Positions 1 through 8,700 of a stretch of 39,928 bases of DNA are shown here, piece after piece (within the stretch, counting starts at the first letter, position 1; every line of letters starts with the position of its first letter). The notes under the pieces were generated by a model that saw nothing but the letters and a program-made list of their open reading frames with translations, searched no databases and had not been told where the DNA came from. Made by a program: the position numbers and the translations under genes. Location: positions 1 through 39,928 of the forward strand of contig JAUWEG010000012.1 in assembly GCA_030608385.1 (NCBI GenBank), in the 5' to 3' direction. The DNA is from Candidatus Heimdallarchaeota archaeon (lineage in GTDB: Archaea > Asgardarchaeota > Heimdallarchaeia > Heimdallarchaeales > Heimdallarchaeaceae).

Positions 1-2
1 GG

Positions 3-134
3 CTCGGTTTTGAGATCGAAAGCAAGGGAGAAAAACTGCAGGTGACAACGCCAGATCATCGCATGGATATCGGTGAGGGCATCGTTGGAGTGGCAGATTT
101 AATGGAAGAGGTGGCGCGGATCTATGGTTACGAT
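3..134 (+). pseudogene. Fragment of bacterial-type PheT, probably foreign
   Basis: Read in frame from base 3, this stretch encodes a piece of the beta chain of phenylalanyl-tRNA synthetase. It covers the B5 region that ends in the hallmark [13 protein letters not shown], preceded by a TPDHRMDI motif. After GYD (bases 126-134) the family match stops; the frame runs on for a few meaningless codons to a stop at 152. Base composition is near half G+C, against roughly a third in the rest of the window. The same bases lie antisense to the open end of the next gene, whose family similarity stops at the same place. I read this as a piece of another genome joined by misassembly rather than a working gene. 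Family identification is good; the chimera explanation is inference. Confidence 0.6.
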
Positions 135-1104
135 CTTCTGCTTGACTTATAGATTTCTTCTTGTTTTTTCCAAGAAAAGTAGCTAAACTTCCAAGAATAA
201 AAAATGTAAAATACATAACTCCCCATGTCCATGAACCAAGACCAAGAATTACTAAACCAAAGTATAATCCAGCTAATGCTCCATCCCAGGTTAATGCCTT
301 TAGAATGATTCCAGAAAATGTTAATACCAAACCAACAACCGCTCCTGCTATCATAGCACTATTCGATAGTGATGAAACAAAGGAAAACGAAGATTTATAC
401 AAAATAAACAATACAATTGCATTTGCGGCTGGAACTGCAATATTATCAAATCCCTTAGGAGTTAATGCTTCAACAAAAGCTGTAATAAAACCTGTCAACA
501 ATCCAAGATAAATAGATAATACAACTGTTTGAGATAGGATTAAGCAACTGATTGTAACTGCTCCAAAGGTTGCAAATGCCGCAGACCAACTTCCTAGTAA
601 TGTTTTTGTCCCTCCCCAAATATTGTATGCTTTGTCATGCCCAAACTTAGAGCCTATTACAGCGCTTATCCCATCCCCCCAAACTAAAGGCATGAATGCT
701 CCAAAAAGAATAATATTTGTTGGATTGGTTTTATCTGGATTGAAGAATAAAATAACCAGGGTAGTTAAAGAAATTGCATAAAAAACTGTACCATAAGTAT
801 GTCCTTCGCTAACACCTTTTAATCGGAACTTCTTAATCGGGGAGCCAGGACCTGTAAAATAAGTGAAGGGAATAAAGAAAACCGGTCCTATCATTGCAAA
901 CCATATATTGGTGAAAACAAAAGGAAATAAGAGAACTACATTCCCTACAGATAGATGAACAATTTTCCTTGAGGTGCTTCCTGATACTTTGTCTTTTCTT
1001 CTTAGAATTTCAGCGATGAAAAGTGAAAGGAGAACAAAGACAAAAAGTACTGCTAATCCAATGATGTCAGAATTAGCCATTTCAGTAGGTAATGAAAAAT
1101 CCAA
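135..1104 (-). CDS. Polyprenol/phytol kinase (VTE5/SEC59-like) fused to DUF92 (VTE6-like), 3' end missing
   Basis: Polytopic membrane protein of at least 320 residues. The N-terminal half resembles CTP-dependent lipid kinases (dolichol kinase, phytol kinase VTE5): [11 protein letters not shown] near the start, then [10 protein letters not shown] and the [15 protein letters not shown] nucleotide-binding-like motif followed by GGTKTLLGS. The C-terminal part has the DUF92 pattern ([30 protein letters not shown], basic [11 protein letters not shown]). DUF92 includes VTE6, the phytyl-phosphate kinase, so the protein could carry out two successive phosphorylations of an isoprenoid alcohol; that is inference. 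A TTG at 1104 has a good ribosome binding site (GAGGA, six bases upstream); ATG 1080 is the alternative. The frame stays open to base 1, but beyond about 134 it reads foreign DNA, so the true C-terminus is absent. Confidence 0.65.
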
Positions 1105-1159
1105 TTTATTTCCTCTTTTAATTCTTAAATACTTTAGAGATAGCAAGTCATTAAAAAAT

Positions 1160-1750
1160 CTACTGCTCGCTAAATGCATCTCCTTTATTGAAGCTCTCTA
1201 TTGCTTTTGCTCTATCAACTGCATCAACCATTCCATCACATCTGGGATGATAAAACTGGTCGCAGTTTCTACAAACTTGTTCATTTTTCCTATTTCTAAA
1301 TCCTGTAAAATAGGCTCTGCTTACAAAGTAGATAAAGAGGGTTACCAGAATGACTGCAAAAGCCCACCAATTCATTGTCTGAGCAAGAGTAACTATAGAA
1401 AGAATGATCGATAAACCTGCTGAAATCATTGCAATTCCAAGAAAGAAACGACTTATGTCTTTAATTAAACGAGGGGGCTCAAGAAAAGCACTGATGGGGG
1501 TAAAGATGAATAAAGATACTGTAGCTACAAAAGCCATCCAAAATGTTACTTTAAGAACAAAAACCATTATAGGTGCTAGGATCAAACCAGCAATCATCCC
1601 ACCGTAGAGATTAACACATCCTCTACACACTTTGTGACCCCTTATTATATACATGTGATCATCGAAATTCTTACACAAAGGATGATGGGCGAGTCTATAT
1701 GGGGAAAGCATCCACTTTTCTCTTCTAGACATTTTTTCTTTCCGCTTCAT
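1160..1750 (-). CDS. DUF2085-like cysteine-rich membrane protein
   Basis: A 196-residue membrane protein. The N-terminus has YRLAHHPLCKNFDDHMY followed by GHKVCRGCVNLYGG, the His/Cys pattern of small DUF2085-type membrane proteins. Four hydrophobic segments follow, then a second cysteine cluster near the C-terminus (CRNC, then HPRCDGM). The paired Cys/His sets on either side of the membrane core suggest metal binding or redox sensing, but no reaction is known to me. ATG 1750 is chosen because AGTGAT stands just before it; GTG 1759 and ATG 1732 are alternatives. The start overlaps the end of the upstream TPR gene, so the two are probably co-transcribed. Family call moderate; function unknown. 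Confidence 0.55.
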   Translation of the reverse strand: MKRKEKMSRREKWMLSPYRLAHHPLCKNFDDHMYIIRGHKVCRGCVNLYGGMIAGLILAPIMVFVLKVTFWMAFVATVSLFIFTPISAFLEPPRLIKDISRFFLGIAMISAGLSIILSIVTLAQTMNWWAFAVILVTLFIYFVSRAYFTGFRNRKNEQVCRNCDQFYHPRCDGMVDAVDRAKAIESFNKGDAFSEQ

Positions 1751-3734
1751 CTTTATCACTTAAATATATTACATATATTGTATTTATGACAATACTACTT
1801 ATCAAATATAGTAGTATTAACAAGTTCTCTTCGCTAATCTTGTCCTGAAATTCTGTTATTTTAGCACTCATTCTTGTAAACATCTGATTAAACTTTTGTT
1901 CTAGGAGCTGATTACCAGATGCTACGTTTACTGGATTAAGATTCCTTTGCAATAATTCTATAAGAACTAATTGTTTTTGTTTAATTATAAACTGAAAATC
2001 TACTGGAAGTTTTTCTGCCCAATTGATTTTTTGAAGATATTTTTTTGAGATGTATTCGTATTTGATACTGAAAAAAATTGAATCTAGTAAGGTAAGTAGG
2101 TCTATTAAAGACAGTTCACCTAATTTTTTACTGTCTGTAGATAAGACATTAATTACATCCTCTAAAGGAGGTTCGTCTTCATTTTCTGAATTAATTTCTT
2201 TTGTATCTTTTTTTATTCTAACACTCATTTGCTCTAGTATTTCTTCTTTTTTTTCAGTCGAAGAAAAATTTAGAATGTTGTGTAATGTTTCTTGTAGAAT
2301 ATACAATGAACGCTCAATTTCTGAAAAATTCAGTAAAACAGAAAATTCATCCTTTATGTTTTTTAATTTAATATTTTCTAGTAAATGGAAAGTTCTAAGA
2401 ATAAGCGAGTGTCTCTGTTTATTTTTTACTTGAACATATCTGGAAATGTTCTTCAAAACTTTAATACATTCACGAAAATCTCCTTGTAATAAGTATATCT
2501 CAAAAAGCAAATCCAATAGCTCTACTATGGCAGAATCTTTGTATTTAACTGCTAAATCCCTTCCTTGTTCTGCAAATGCTGTAGCTTGTTTATGATTACC
2601 TAACCTAAGATATATTTGAGCTTTAGAGTGGTAAATTGCAATAAGACTTCGCTTGTCTTTTATTTCATCCCCTATTTCCTCAAGCTCATTCAGAATCTCT
2701 AATGCTTCATCCAGCTTGTTTTGAACAACAGCTACCTGACTGAGCATTTGTTTTAATTTTCCATAATCTGGTAACATCTCAACAAATTTTCCTTGTGTCA
2801 GACGATGAATACCATCAATTCCCAGATTTATCATGTTTCTTGTTTTGATAATCTGTTTTTCTTTTATTAGTGCTTCAGCAAAAATTCCAATAAGAGAAAT
2901 ATGAGCTCTAGTAATATCCTCTTTTTCCTTGGTTTCTAGATATTCAAGATTAATTATTACCTGATCATACTTCTTAAGACTGTAATTCAATCTTGCTCTG
3001 GTATTAAGTACGCTGTGGAAACCTTTCTCATGATCAATTTCCTTGAAAACTTCTTCAGCTTTAATCAGAAATTCGTTTGCAAGTTCCTCGTTAAGCTGAT
3101 TTGCATATATAGAGCCAAGATTTAGAGAAACTGTAGCTTCTCCTAGTATATCTTTAGTTTGTTTTCTCAAATTTAAACTTTTGAAATAATAGTTAATAGC
3201 TTCATCATACTCTCCAAGATAGAAATGCAACCCCCCCAAACTAGAAAATGTGTGTGCTTGACCTTCTTCATTCTTATAAATTTGATCTATAGATAATGCC
3301 ATCTGAAAGAGTTTCTTACTCTCCTCAAAATTTCCCTGTTCCATGTGGAGATTAGCTAAATTGTGGTATATTATAGCTCTAGAATCATCGTTGAGTGAAG
3401 ATTCATGAAGTTCAAGTAATTTAGAATAAATCTCCATAGATTGATTTTTTTCACCTATGCGTCTTAGAATCTTGGCATATTCTATTTTTACATCAAATAC
3501 CTCTTTCTGAGGAAACTGATGTACTTCTAGGATTTCTATGGCTTCTTTAATATTCTCGAAAGCTTGCTTATTTTCACCTAAAAAATAATATGCCTTCGCT
3601 AAAACAAAGTAATAATTTTTTTTATCTATGTTACTAATTTCTTGATTTAGTTCTTTATGAGCTAACTTGATAATGCTGGTGTAATCATGATCTTTAAACA
3701 TTTTTTGAAGTTCTTCAGCTAAATAGTCAACCAT
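1725..3734 (-). CDS. TPR-repeat protein with C-terminal membrane anchor
   Basis: A 669-residue protein. Residues about 15-430 are a run of tetratricopeptide repeats: helix pairs with recurring patterns such as YHNLANLHMEQGNFEESKKLF, FSSLGGLHFYLGEYDEAINYY and LNLGSIYANQLNEELANEF. Residues 430-630 are helical and charged without clear repeats. One hydrophobic stretch at about 640-660 (LLILLYLISSIVINTIYVIY) ends in a short charged tail. With no N-terminal signal it would be tail-anchored with the TPR part in the cytosol. TPR arrays are protein-docking scaffolds; the partner is unknown. A GATGATG element precedes the ATG. It is followed with overlap by the DUF2085-like gene and preceded by the RDD gene, which suggests one membrane-related operon. 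Confidence 0.75.
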   Translation of the reverse strand: MVDYLAEELQKMFKDHDYTSIIKLAHKELNQEISNIDKKNYYFVLAKAYYFLGENKQAFENIKEAIEILEVHQFPQKEVFDVKIEYAKILRRIGEKNQSMEIYSKLLELHESSLNDDSRAIIYHNLANLHMEQGNFEESKKLFQMALSIDQIYKNEEGQAHTFSSLGGLHFYLGEYDEAINYYFKSLNLRKQTKDILGEATVSLNLGSIYANQLNEELANEFLIKAEEVFKEIDHEKGFHSVLNTRARLNYSLKKYDQVIINLEYLETKEKEDITRAHISLIGIFAEALIKEKQIIKTRNMINLGIDGIHRLTQGKFVEMLPDYGKLKQMLSQVAVVQNKLDEALEILNELEEIGDEIKDKRSLIAIYHSKAQIYLRLGNHKQATAFAEQGRDLAVKYKDSAIVELLDLLFEIYLLQGDFRECIKVLKNISRYVQVKNKQRHSLILRTFHLLENIKLKNIKDEFSVLLNFSEIERSLYILQETLHNILNFSSTEKKEEILEQMSVRIKKDTKEINSENEDEPPLEDVINVLSTDSKKLGELSLIDLLTLLDSIFFSIKYEYISKKYLQKINWAEKLPVDFQFIIKQKQLVLIELLQRNLNPVNVASGNQLLEQKFNQMFTRMSAKITEFQDKISEENLLILLYLISSIVINTIYVIYLSDKDEAERKNV

Positions 3735-3768
3735 TTTTTCATCATCAATGTATTAGATATGCAACAAG

Positions 3769-4323
3769 TTAGCTTCTATCTTCTAGTACTATTGTATTAG
3801 CTACGAAATCGCCTATTCTTCTACCTTCTTCATTACATAAAGGCATAAAAACATCTATTACGCTAATAAAACATAATGTTCGAACACATGCTTGCCCTGC
3901 TGTAATTGGTAAACCTGTATCATAATCAACCACCATGAGTTTCATCATTGATTTTCCAAAACCTTTACCGGTTTCAGGAACAATGTCTCTTAAACACCCT
4001 AGAGGTGGACAGAAGGAAGCCATACAATAATCAACAATATAAGCTACGAACCTATCACCATAACTAGCTCTTAGTTGAGGGTATGCGTGCTTAGGGATGC
4101 CACCGGTAGATACTGGCATTTGAGCGGGAGCATGTTGTTGTGTTTGTGCATAAGGTTGAGGTGGAACATATGGAGCCTGTTGAGCAGGTGCTTCATATTG
4201 AGGTTTTTGAGCTTTCGGAGATGGAGCTGAATCTTGTCCTATTTTTTTTCCACAATTTAAACAAAATTTATCTTCTTGACTAGCAGAAGTTCCACAATTT
4301 GGGCAAAAATATTTCCTGGACAT
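3769..4323 (-). CDS. Zinc-ribbon, Pro/Gln linker and RDD-like domain protein
   Basis: A 184-residue protein. Residues 6-25 are a double CxxC zinc ribbon (CPNC and CLNC). Residues 30-75 are a disordered linker rich in Pro, Gln and Ala. Residues 85-184 resemble the RDD family: DRFVAYIVDY at the first helix, GKGFGKSMMKLMVVD in the middle, and GRRIGDFVANTIVLED at the end. The domain is shorter and much less hydrophobic than a normal three-helix RDD module, so membrane insertion is doubtful. Zinc ribbon plus RDD is a common archaeal combination of unknown function. It lies 34 bases upstream of the TPR gene on the same strand and has its own likely TATA box. Confidence 0.6.
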   Translation of the reverse strand: MSRKYFCPNCGTSASQEDKFCLNCGKKIGQDSAPSPKAQKPQYEAPAQQAPYVPPQPYAQTQQHAPAQMPVSTGGIPKHAYPQLRASYGDRFVAYIVDYCMASFCPPLGCLRDIVPETGKGFGKSMMKLMVVDYDTGLPITAGQACVRTLCFISVIDVFMPLCNEEGRRIGDFVANTIVLEDRS

Positions 4324-4364
4324 TTACTTACACCAATTTAATGTGCTAATTAATTATTTACCAG

Positions 4365-4382
4365 TATTTAAGTATATTTTAA
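4365..4382 (-). promoter_or_regulatory. TATA-type promoter of the zinc-ribbon/RDD gene
   Basis: On the minus strand the stretch reads AAATATACTTAAATA, an archaeal TATA-like element about 45 bases before the ATG at 4323. GGTG precedes the ATG as a possible ribosome binding site. Assigned from position and composition only. Confidence 0.35.
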
Positions 4383-4424
4383 CTTAGATGAGAAGAGATC
4401 CCTCAACCAAATTTGAGTGAAAAA

Positions 4425-5648
4425 TCATTTTGATTCTTTAATGATTTTAGTATATGCTTTAAGTAGATTTTTTCCTACTACAGGATAGTCAAAATTTTTA
4501 AGAGCGTGTTTTTGTGATTTGAAAGCAACTTCCTGGATTTTCTCCTTATTCTTAATTATACCTAATATCTTGTCAACTAAAGTAACTTCATCATTTGCAG
4601 GGTATAACCAATCACAATTGGGGGGTATCATTTCATTCATTGGAGGTTTATCAACTGCTATCACAGGCAAGCCAGAAGCCATAGCTTCAATAAGTGGAGT
4701 ACCAAAACTACCTTCTTCAGCGGGATAAAGAAGAACGGCACTTATATGAAACGCTAAAAGGAGCTCTTTATCATCAATGTATCCCGTTATTATAACTGAA
4801 TCTTCAATCCCAAGATTTACTACATCTTCTTTTATTTTTGACAGTAGGGGGCCGTCCCCAACAACTAGAAAAATAATTTTTGCATTTCTTTTAAGTATCT
4901 CAGGGAAAAATTGAACCACTTTGTGTTGGGATTTTCTGTTGATATACGGACCTTGCATTAAAACAATGGATTTTCCTTGATCAACATCATATTTGTCCCT
5001 AAAGGATTCTAAATCCTCAAGTTTTGGAATTTGTGAGAAAGTTTTACAATTTAGTGAGTGGGGTACAATTATTACTTTCTCTTTCATGCTTTTTGATAAC
5101 CTTTTAATTTTTTCTAGTAAAGAAACTGACGTTGTTACTATATTATCACAGTGTTTCACAATTCGTCTAAGAAGTCTAGAATATGGTCGTTTTACCCACA
5201 TTCTTGATTTGAAATTACCAATTGTTACTGCTCCATGTACAGAAACAACTAGAGGTATTTTGATTTGATTCCTTTTTTTAGCTTTGGCAAAATAAGATGC
5301 CGCTACTTCAGTTGCATGAATCAAGGCTATATCAACTTCTGAACTCAGTTCGGTGTATACATCAAATGCTTGCTTTGAGAAACTTCGATGGTTTTTAGCA
5401 TAGAAATGTGTTAAAGTACTATAGGCTCCTCTAGCAGAAATCTGCTCTGGAAGATAATAAAAATGGATATTTTCTCTATTCAATAATTCATCATCAGAGG
5501 ACAATTTTGTTGTGGTTGCAACATAGATGTCTATCCCTTGGTTCGCTAATGATTGTACTAATGAATAAGCATACCTACGAAGCCCCGCCATAGGTCCAAC
5601 ATAAGGAGGTCCTATCTCTATCGTAGGAATGAAGATAGAGAAATCCAT
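4425..5648 (-). CDS. GT4-type (GT-B fold) glycosyltransferase
   Basis: A 407-residue cytosolic or peripheral enzyme that would move a sugar from a nucleotide-sugar donor to a lipid or glycan acceptor. The N-terminal acceptor domain begins with FIPTIEIGPPYVGPMAGLRRY, the Gly-rich loop of GT4 enzymes. The C-terminal donor domain shows VLMQGPYINRKSQH, IIFLVVGDGPLLSKIK, VIITGYIDDKELLLAFHISAVLLYPA and the EGSFGTPLIEAMASGLPVIA signature, which contains the E-x7-E nucleotide-sugar site. The start ATG stands alone, with a divergent gene beginning about 115 bases away. Likely used for glycolipid or N-glycan assembly, but the substrate cannot be read from sequence. Confidence 0.85.
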   Translation of the reverse strand: MDFSIFIPTIEIGPPYVGPMAGLRRYAYSLVQSLANQGIDIYVATTTKLSSDDELLNRENIHFYYLPEQISARGAYSTLTHFYAKNHRSFSKQAFDVYTELSSEVDIALIHATEVAASYFAKAKKRNQIKIPLVVSVHGAVTIGNFKSRMWVKRPYSRLLRRIVKHCDNIVTTSVSLLEKIKRLSKSMKEKVIIVPHSLNCKTFSQIPKLEDLESFRDKYDVDQGKSIVLMQGPYINRKSQHKVVQFFPEILKRNAKIIFLVVGDGPLLSKIKEDVVNLGIEDSVIITGYIDDKELLLAFHISAVLLYPAEEGSFGTPLIEAMASGLPVIAVDKPPMNEMIPPNCDWLYPANDEVTLVDKILGIIKNKEKIQEVAFKSQKHALKNFDYPVVGKNLLKAYTKIIKESK

Positions 5649-5763
5649 GTGTAGAAATCTGGAGTAACTACAAAAGCATTTTGGTGAAATTCTATTTTTT
5701 GTAAAACAAGTAATATTTGTCCAACCACAATAATAAATAAAAGACTTAGGCTTGTTAGTACAT

Positions 5764-6549
5764 ATGATAGATATAGAAGATGAAATCTACGACCAAGTTT
5801 ATGAGAACGGTTTATCATCAAAATCCTTACTGTTAATAAGAGATAATCTTAGTCAAATATCTGCAGAATTTCTTACTGATCTCTTAGTAGATAATGTCAA
5901 TATTCACACACAATATAGTATATTAATAGAATTCCTTACCGAAATATGGTCACAAAATACTAACTCAAGCCCAAATTTACTAAATTATATCAGTGGAGTT
6001 CTCCATAAATTATTCTACCTTGCTCGTGAATATCCTTTAGGTAAAGAAATTCCCGACTATGTTACTAACGAAATCACCGAATTTCATCAAATGTTATGTG
6101 ATTTTAAATTGGAATGCTTGGAACAGGACGTAAACTTACAAGATGAATCTATTGAAAAAATTAAGTCATTCAAAGAGCTTTTTGAAGATATAAATCAACA
6201 AACAAGATTACCACAAAAAATTAGCGAAATGTTTAGAATAGGGTCAACATTATTTTATCTATTTTCTCAAAATGAAAATCAGAAGTTAAGAAATATCGAT
6301 GAACTTAGTCTTTATCTCTCAAGATGTTTAATTCTTTGGAGATTAGAAGCTTTAACTGATGAAGAAATTCAAATATGTTTTGAACAGGCAACAGTTAAAT
6401 TTTCTGAAGAGCTGAATTTAAAGAAATTTGAAAATATTTTGGCGTTAGAAATACAGAATTATCAATTCTTACAATATGGCATCAACCATGGGATGATTAA
6501 AAATACTGCAAGGACATTCTTTGAAATCTATTCAATTAAAAAAACTTGA
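5764..6549 (+). CDS. Hypothetical helical protein
   Basis: A 261-residue, acidic, predicted all-helical soluble protein that I do not recognise. It has no signal peptide, membrane segment, cysteine motif or obvious catalytic signature. It is rich in Leu, Glu and Asn, with several amphipathic heptad-like stretches (for example residues 105-150). ATG 5764 is preferred; a TTG at 5752 would add four residues. It is transcribed divergently from the glycosyltransferase and converges on the next gene with under 20 bases between stops, so it is probably monocistronic. Codon use matches the neighbours. Confidence 0.6.
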   Translation: MIDIEDEIYDQVYENGLSSKSLLLIRDNLSQISAEFLTDLLVDNVNIHTQYSILIEFLTEIWSQNTNSSPNLLNYISGVLHKLFYLAREYPLGKEIPDYVTNEITEFHQMLCDFKLECLEQDVNLQDESIEKIKSFKELFEDINQQTRLPQKISEMFRIGSTLFYLFSQNENQKLRNIDELSLYLSRCLILWRLEALTDEEIQICFEQATVKFSEELNLKKFENILALEIQNYQFLQYGINHGMIKNTARTFFEIYSIKKT

Positions 6550-6567
6550 AATATCAAATCAAGAAAT

Positions 6568-7008
6568 TTATCTTTTATTTACATAGGATTTTAGTTCTTC
6601 TGAAATTCTTGAAGCTTTTTTAAACTCTGGTGCTAGGTAATTCAACAAATCTCGGGGAATTTCTTTTCTGCTAAATATATTTTGCAGGATTTCATCCAAA
6701 ACATCTGTTTGAAGATCTGGATTTTTTAACATTTCCTTGACAGTTGTTATTTTCATACTTGAGGGCAAGTTATCTTCTAACATTGTAATAGACGACCATG
6801 CCTTAAGTGTAGAATAGACTGACATATCTGGGGTAACAACATCCAATGCCATTCTAAAACGCCATTTCTTGACTTCTATAGGTGAATTATCAGTAGCTAT
6901 TGCCCTACCAAGCTTCATAGCATTATCTTGACTTGGTTTTTGGCTATACTTCTCAATTAAATCTCTTATCTTGCCTATTGTGACCTCTTTACTCACATTT
7001 ATCCCCAT
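6568..7008 (-). CDS. Hypothetical small helical protein
   Basis: A 146-residue protein of unknown family, predicted all-alpha. It has a basic C-terminus (SEELKSYVNKR) and no cysteines or membrane segments. The segment KKWRFRMALDVVTPDMSVYSTLKAWSSI suggests a packed helical bundle. It is a single gene with its own TATA box about 32 bases upstream of the ATG, so the transcript should have almost no leader. It converges with the preceding gene. Confidence 0.55.
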   Translation of the reverse strand: MGINVSKEVTIGKIRDLIEKYSQKPSQDNAMKLGRAIATDNSPIEVKKWRFRMALDVVTPDMSVYSTLKAWSSITMLEDNLPSSMKITTVKEMLKNPDLQTDVLDEILQNIFSRKEIPRDLLNYLAPEFKKASRISEELKSYVNKR

Positions 7009-7037
7009 CTTTTACCTATTAGAATCTAGTGCTGGGG

Positions 7038-7062
7038 AATATATATATCTTGCTCTTTAAAG
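7038..7062 (-). promoter_or_regulatory. TATA/BRE promoter of the gene ending at 6568
   Basis: Read on the minus strand this is AAAGAGCAAGATATATATATTC: a purine-rich BRE-like stretch followed by a strong alternating TATA element. Transcription would start around 7015, giving a leader of under ten bases before the ATG at 7008. Confidence 0.5.
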
Positions 7063-7307
7063 TTCCGTAACTGTTAGTTTCGAGAAAAACAGAAATTGCC
7101 ACCTTCTCATAATACACCTTATGTTAAAGATGACTTTGTGAAAAAGGTAGTCTAAGTATAGCTAGGATAACCTTATGGCAAGGTTTTATGCGTTTTACGA
7201 GAAAATTATCCTTCTAGATAGCTTGCCAGCGTTTGAAAGAACTAAAATTGTGAATTTAGGAGAAAAATGAAAAAGTGTAAGACTTGATGTGTCCTACCTT
7301 ACTCTTC
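7063..7307 (+). other. Intergenic region with no recognised gene
   Basis: About 245 bases between the small helical gene and the end of the M20 gene. I see no ORF with a ribosome binding site, no tRNA and no convincing box C/D pair. A short stem (AACCTT and AAGGTT near 7170-7185) could form an RNA hairpin. The part near 7308 is the 3' flank of the amidohydrolase. Confidence 0.4.
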
Positions 7308-8495
7308 TCACGATTTAAATAGATTATAGAAGGCCAATATTGAATAAATGGCTGTTCCCTTCCACAAAATATCTTCATCGACATCGAATTTAGGATGATG
7401 ATGGGGATGAATTATTCCCTTCTCTTCATTATACAAACCAAGAGCGATGAAAGCACCTTTAGTTTCATTAAGATAGAAGGCAAAATCTTCTCCACCCATA
7501 GTTAATTCAACTTCATGAACTTCATCAAGTAGCCGTAGAATCTCAATAACATCGTCAACACTGTCATCATTGTTGATTGTTGGTGGATAATATATTCCAC
7601 CTATTTCAAATTCTACTGCTCCTTCACATCTCCAAGCATTGCTATAACCTTCAACTATCTCTTGTATTCTTTTCATGATGTGGTCTCTTACTTCATTACT
7701 GAAAGTACGGAAAGTTCCTTCTAATCTTGCAGTGGAGGGAATAATATTATGGGCATCACTGCCCTCTAACATTGGTATTGAAATAACAGCTTTTTCCAGA
7801 GGATCAATCTCTCGACTAACTATCTTTTGTATTGCATTATAGATATCAACAAGTACTGCTGTTGGATCGAAGGTTTGATGGGGGGCTGCTGCATGACCGC
7901 CTTTTCCCTTAATCTCAATTATGAATTGATCAGAAGAAGCGAGGAATGGTCCTTTTCTGGTTGCAATAGTTCCACTTTGTTCTTCTCTCCACACATGAAT
8001 ACCAAATATCTGATCGACATCTGAGATATGGCCTTCCTCAACTATTTTTTTTGCTCCACCAAAACCTTCCTCTGCGGGTTGGAAGACCAGCTTAATTTTA
8101 CCTGTTAGCTTATCTTTATGTTTGAAGATAATATGAGCTGCTCCAAGTAACATAGCAGTGTGAGCATCGTGACCACATGCATGCATCTTTCCTGGAATTT
8201 TACTACAATAGGGTTTATCGCTATCTTCAGTTACATTGAGTGCATCCATATCAGCTCTTAAAGCGATAACTCTTCCCTCTTTTCCAGAATCAAATGTAGC
8301 AATTATACCAGTTTTGGCAGTTTTTTGAATATCATACCCTATCTTCACTAGTTCCTGCTCAACTAGAGCCGAAGTTTTTTCTTCTTCATATCCTGTTTCT
8401 GGATACATGTGAAAATGCCTTCGTTTTTCAACTACATAATCTTCTATTTCTTTAGCTTCATCAATGAGAAGTTGTTTGAATTCATTAATATCCAT
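7308..8495 (-). CDS. M20D metal-dependent amidohydrolase (hippurate / N-acyl-amino-acid hydrolase type)
   Basis: A 395-residue zinc peptidase-family enzyme that cleaves N-acyl groups from amino acids or similar amides. The metal-binding motifs are intact: ALRADMDAL, HACGHDAH, the catalytic PAEEG, GIHVW, and the C-terminal HHHPKFDVDE. The lid/dimerisation domain is present (GKGGHAAAPH to about residue 300). Length is normal for the family. ATG 8495 is preferred because AAGGATG lies about ten bases before it; the ATG at 8507 would overlap that element. It is an isolated gene divergent from the FixC operon. Acyl substrate unknown; peptide or amino-acid catabolism is the usual role. Confidence 0.85.
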   Translation of the reverse strand: MDINEFKQLLIDEAKEIEDYVVEKRRHFHMYPETGYEEEKTSALVEQELVKIGYDIQKTAKTGIIATFDSGKEGRVIALRADMDALNVTEDSDKPYCSKIPGKMHACGHDAHTAMLLGAAHIIFKHKDKLTGKIKLVFQPAEEGFGGAKKIVEEGHISDVDQIFGIHVWREEQSGTIATRKGPFLASSDQFIIEIKGKGGHAAAPHQTFDPTAVLVDIYNAIQKIVSREIDPLEKAVISIPMLEGSDAHNIIPSTARLEGTFRTFSNEVRDHIMKRIQEIVEGYSNAWRCEGAVEFEIGGIYYPPTINNDDSVDDVIEILRLLDEVHEVELTMGGEDFAFYLNETKGAFIALGLYNEEKGIIHPHHHPKFDVDEDILWKGTAIYSILAFYNLFKS

Positions 8496-8608
8496 AAGAT
8501 TTCTCATCCTTTTTGTTATTTTTATGTTTCTGTTTATCTATATTTTTTTTCTATTTCTAAAAAAATGTAAATGTATTTTCGAATATGTGTTGGATAGTGT
8601 GGATAAAG

Positions 8609-8655
8609 ATTTAAAAAAAACGGGTTCAGTGCCCAAGTATTGTAAAACCACTGAA
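8609..8655 (+). promoter_or_regulatory. Promoter and inverted repeat upstream of the FixC-like operon
   Basis: ATTTAAAAAAAA (8609-8620) is a TATA-like element. Just downstream TTCAGTG (8625-8631) and CACTGAA (8649-8655) form a 7-bp inverted repeat with a 17-base spacer, inside or at the start of the leader. It could be an operator or a leader hairpin. A strong AAGGAGG precedes the ATG at 8701. Confidence 0.35.
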
Positions 8656-8700
8656 GTGAGCAATAATTTTGAGGTTCATCTTCAAGGAGGAACTAATAGA

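Noticed and set aside
161-511. Plus-strand ORF near the left edge
   Set aside because: It is the antisense frame of the VTE5/DUF92-like membrane protein gene.
7063-7307. Possible small RNA between the helical gene and the M20 gene
   Set aside because: Only a weak AACCTT/AAGGTT stem; no box C/D pair, tRNA or strong GC island.
8464-8700. Hydrophobic N-terminal extension of the FixC-like protein
   Set aside because: It overlaps the divergent M20 gene start, contains the promoter and lacks a ribosome site, whereas ATG 8701 has a strong AAGGAGG.
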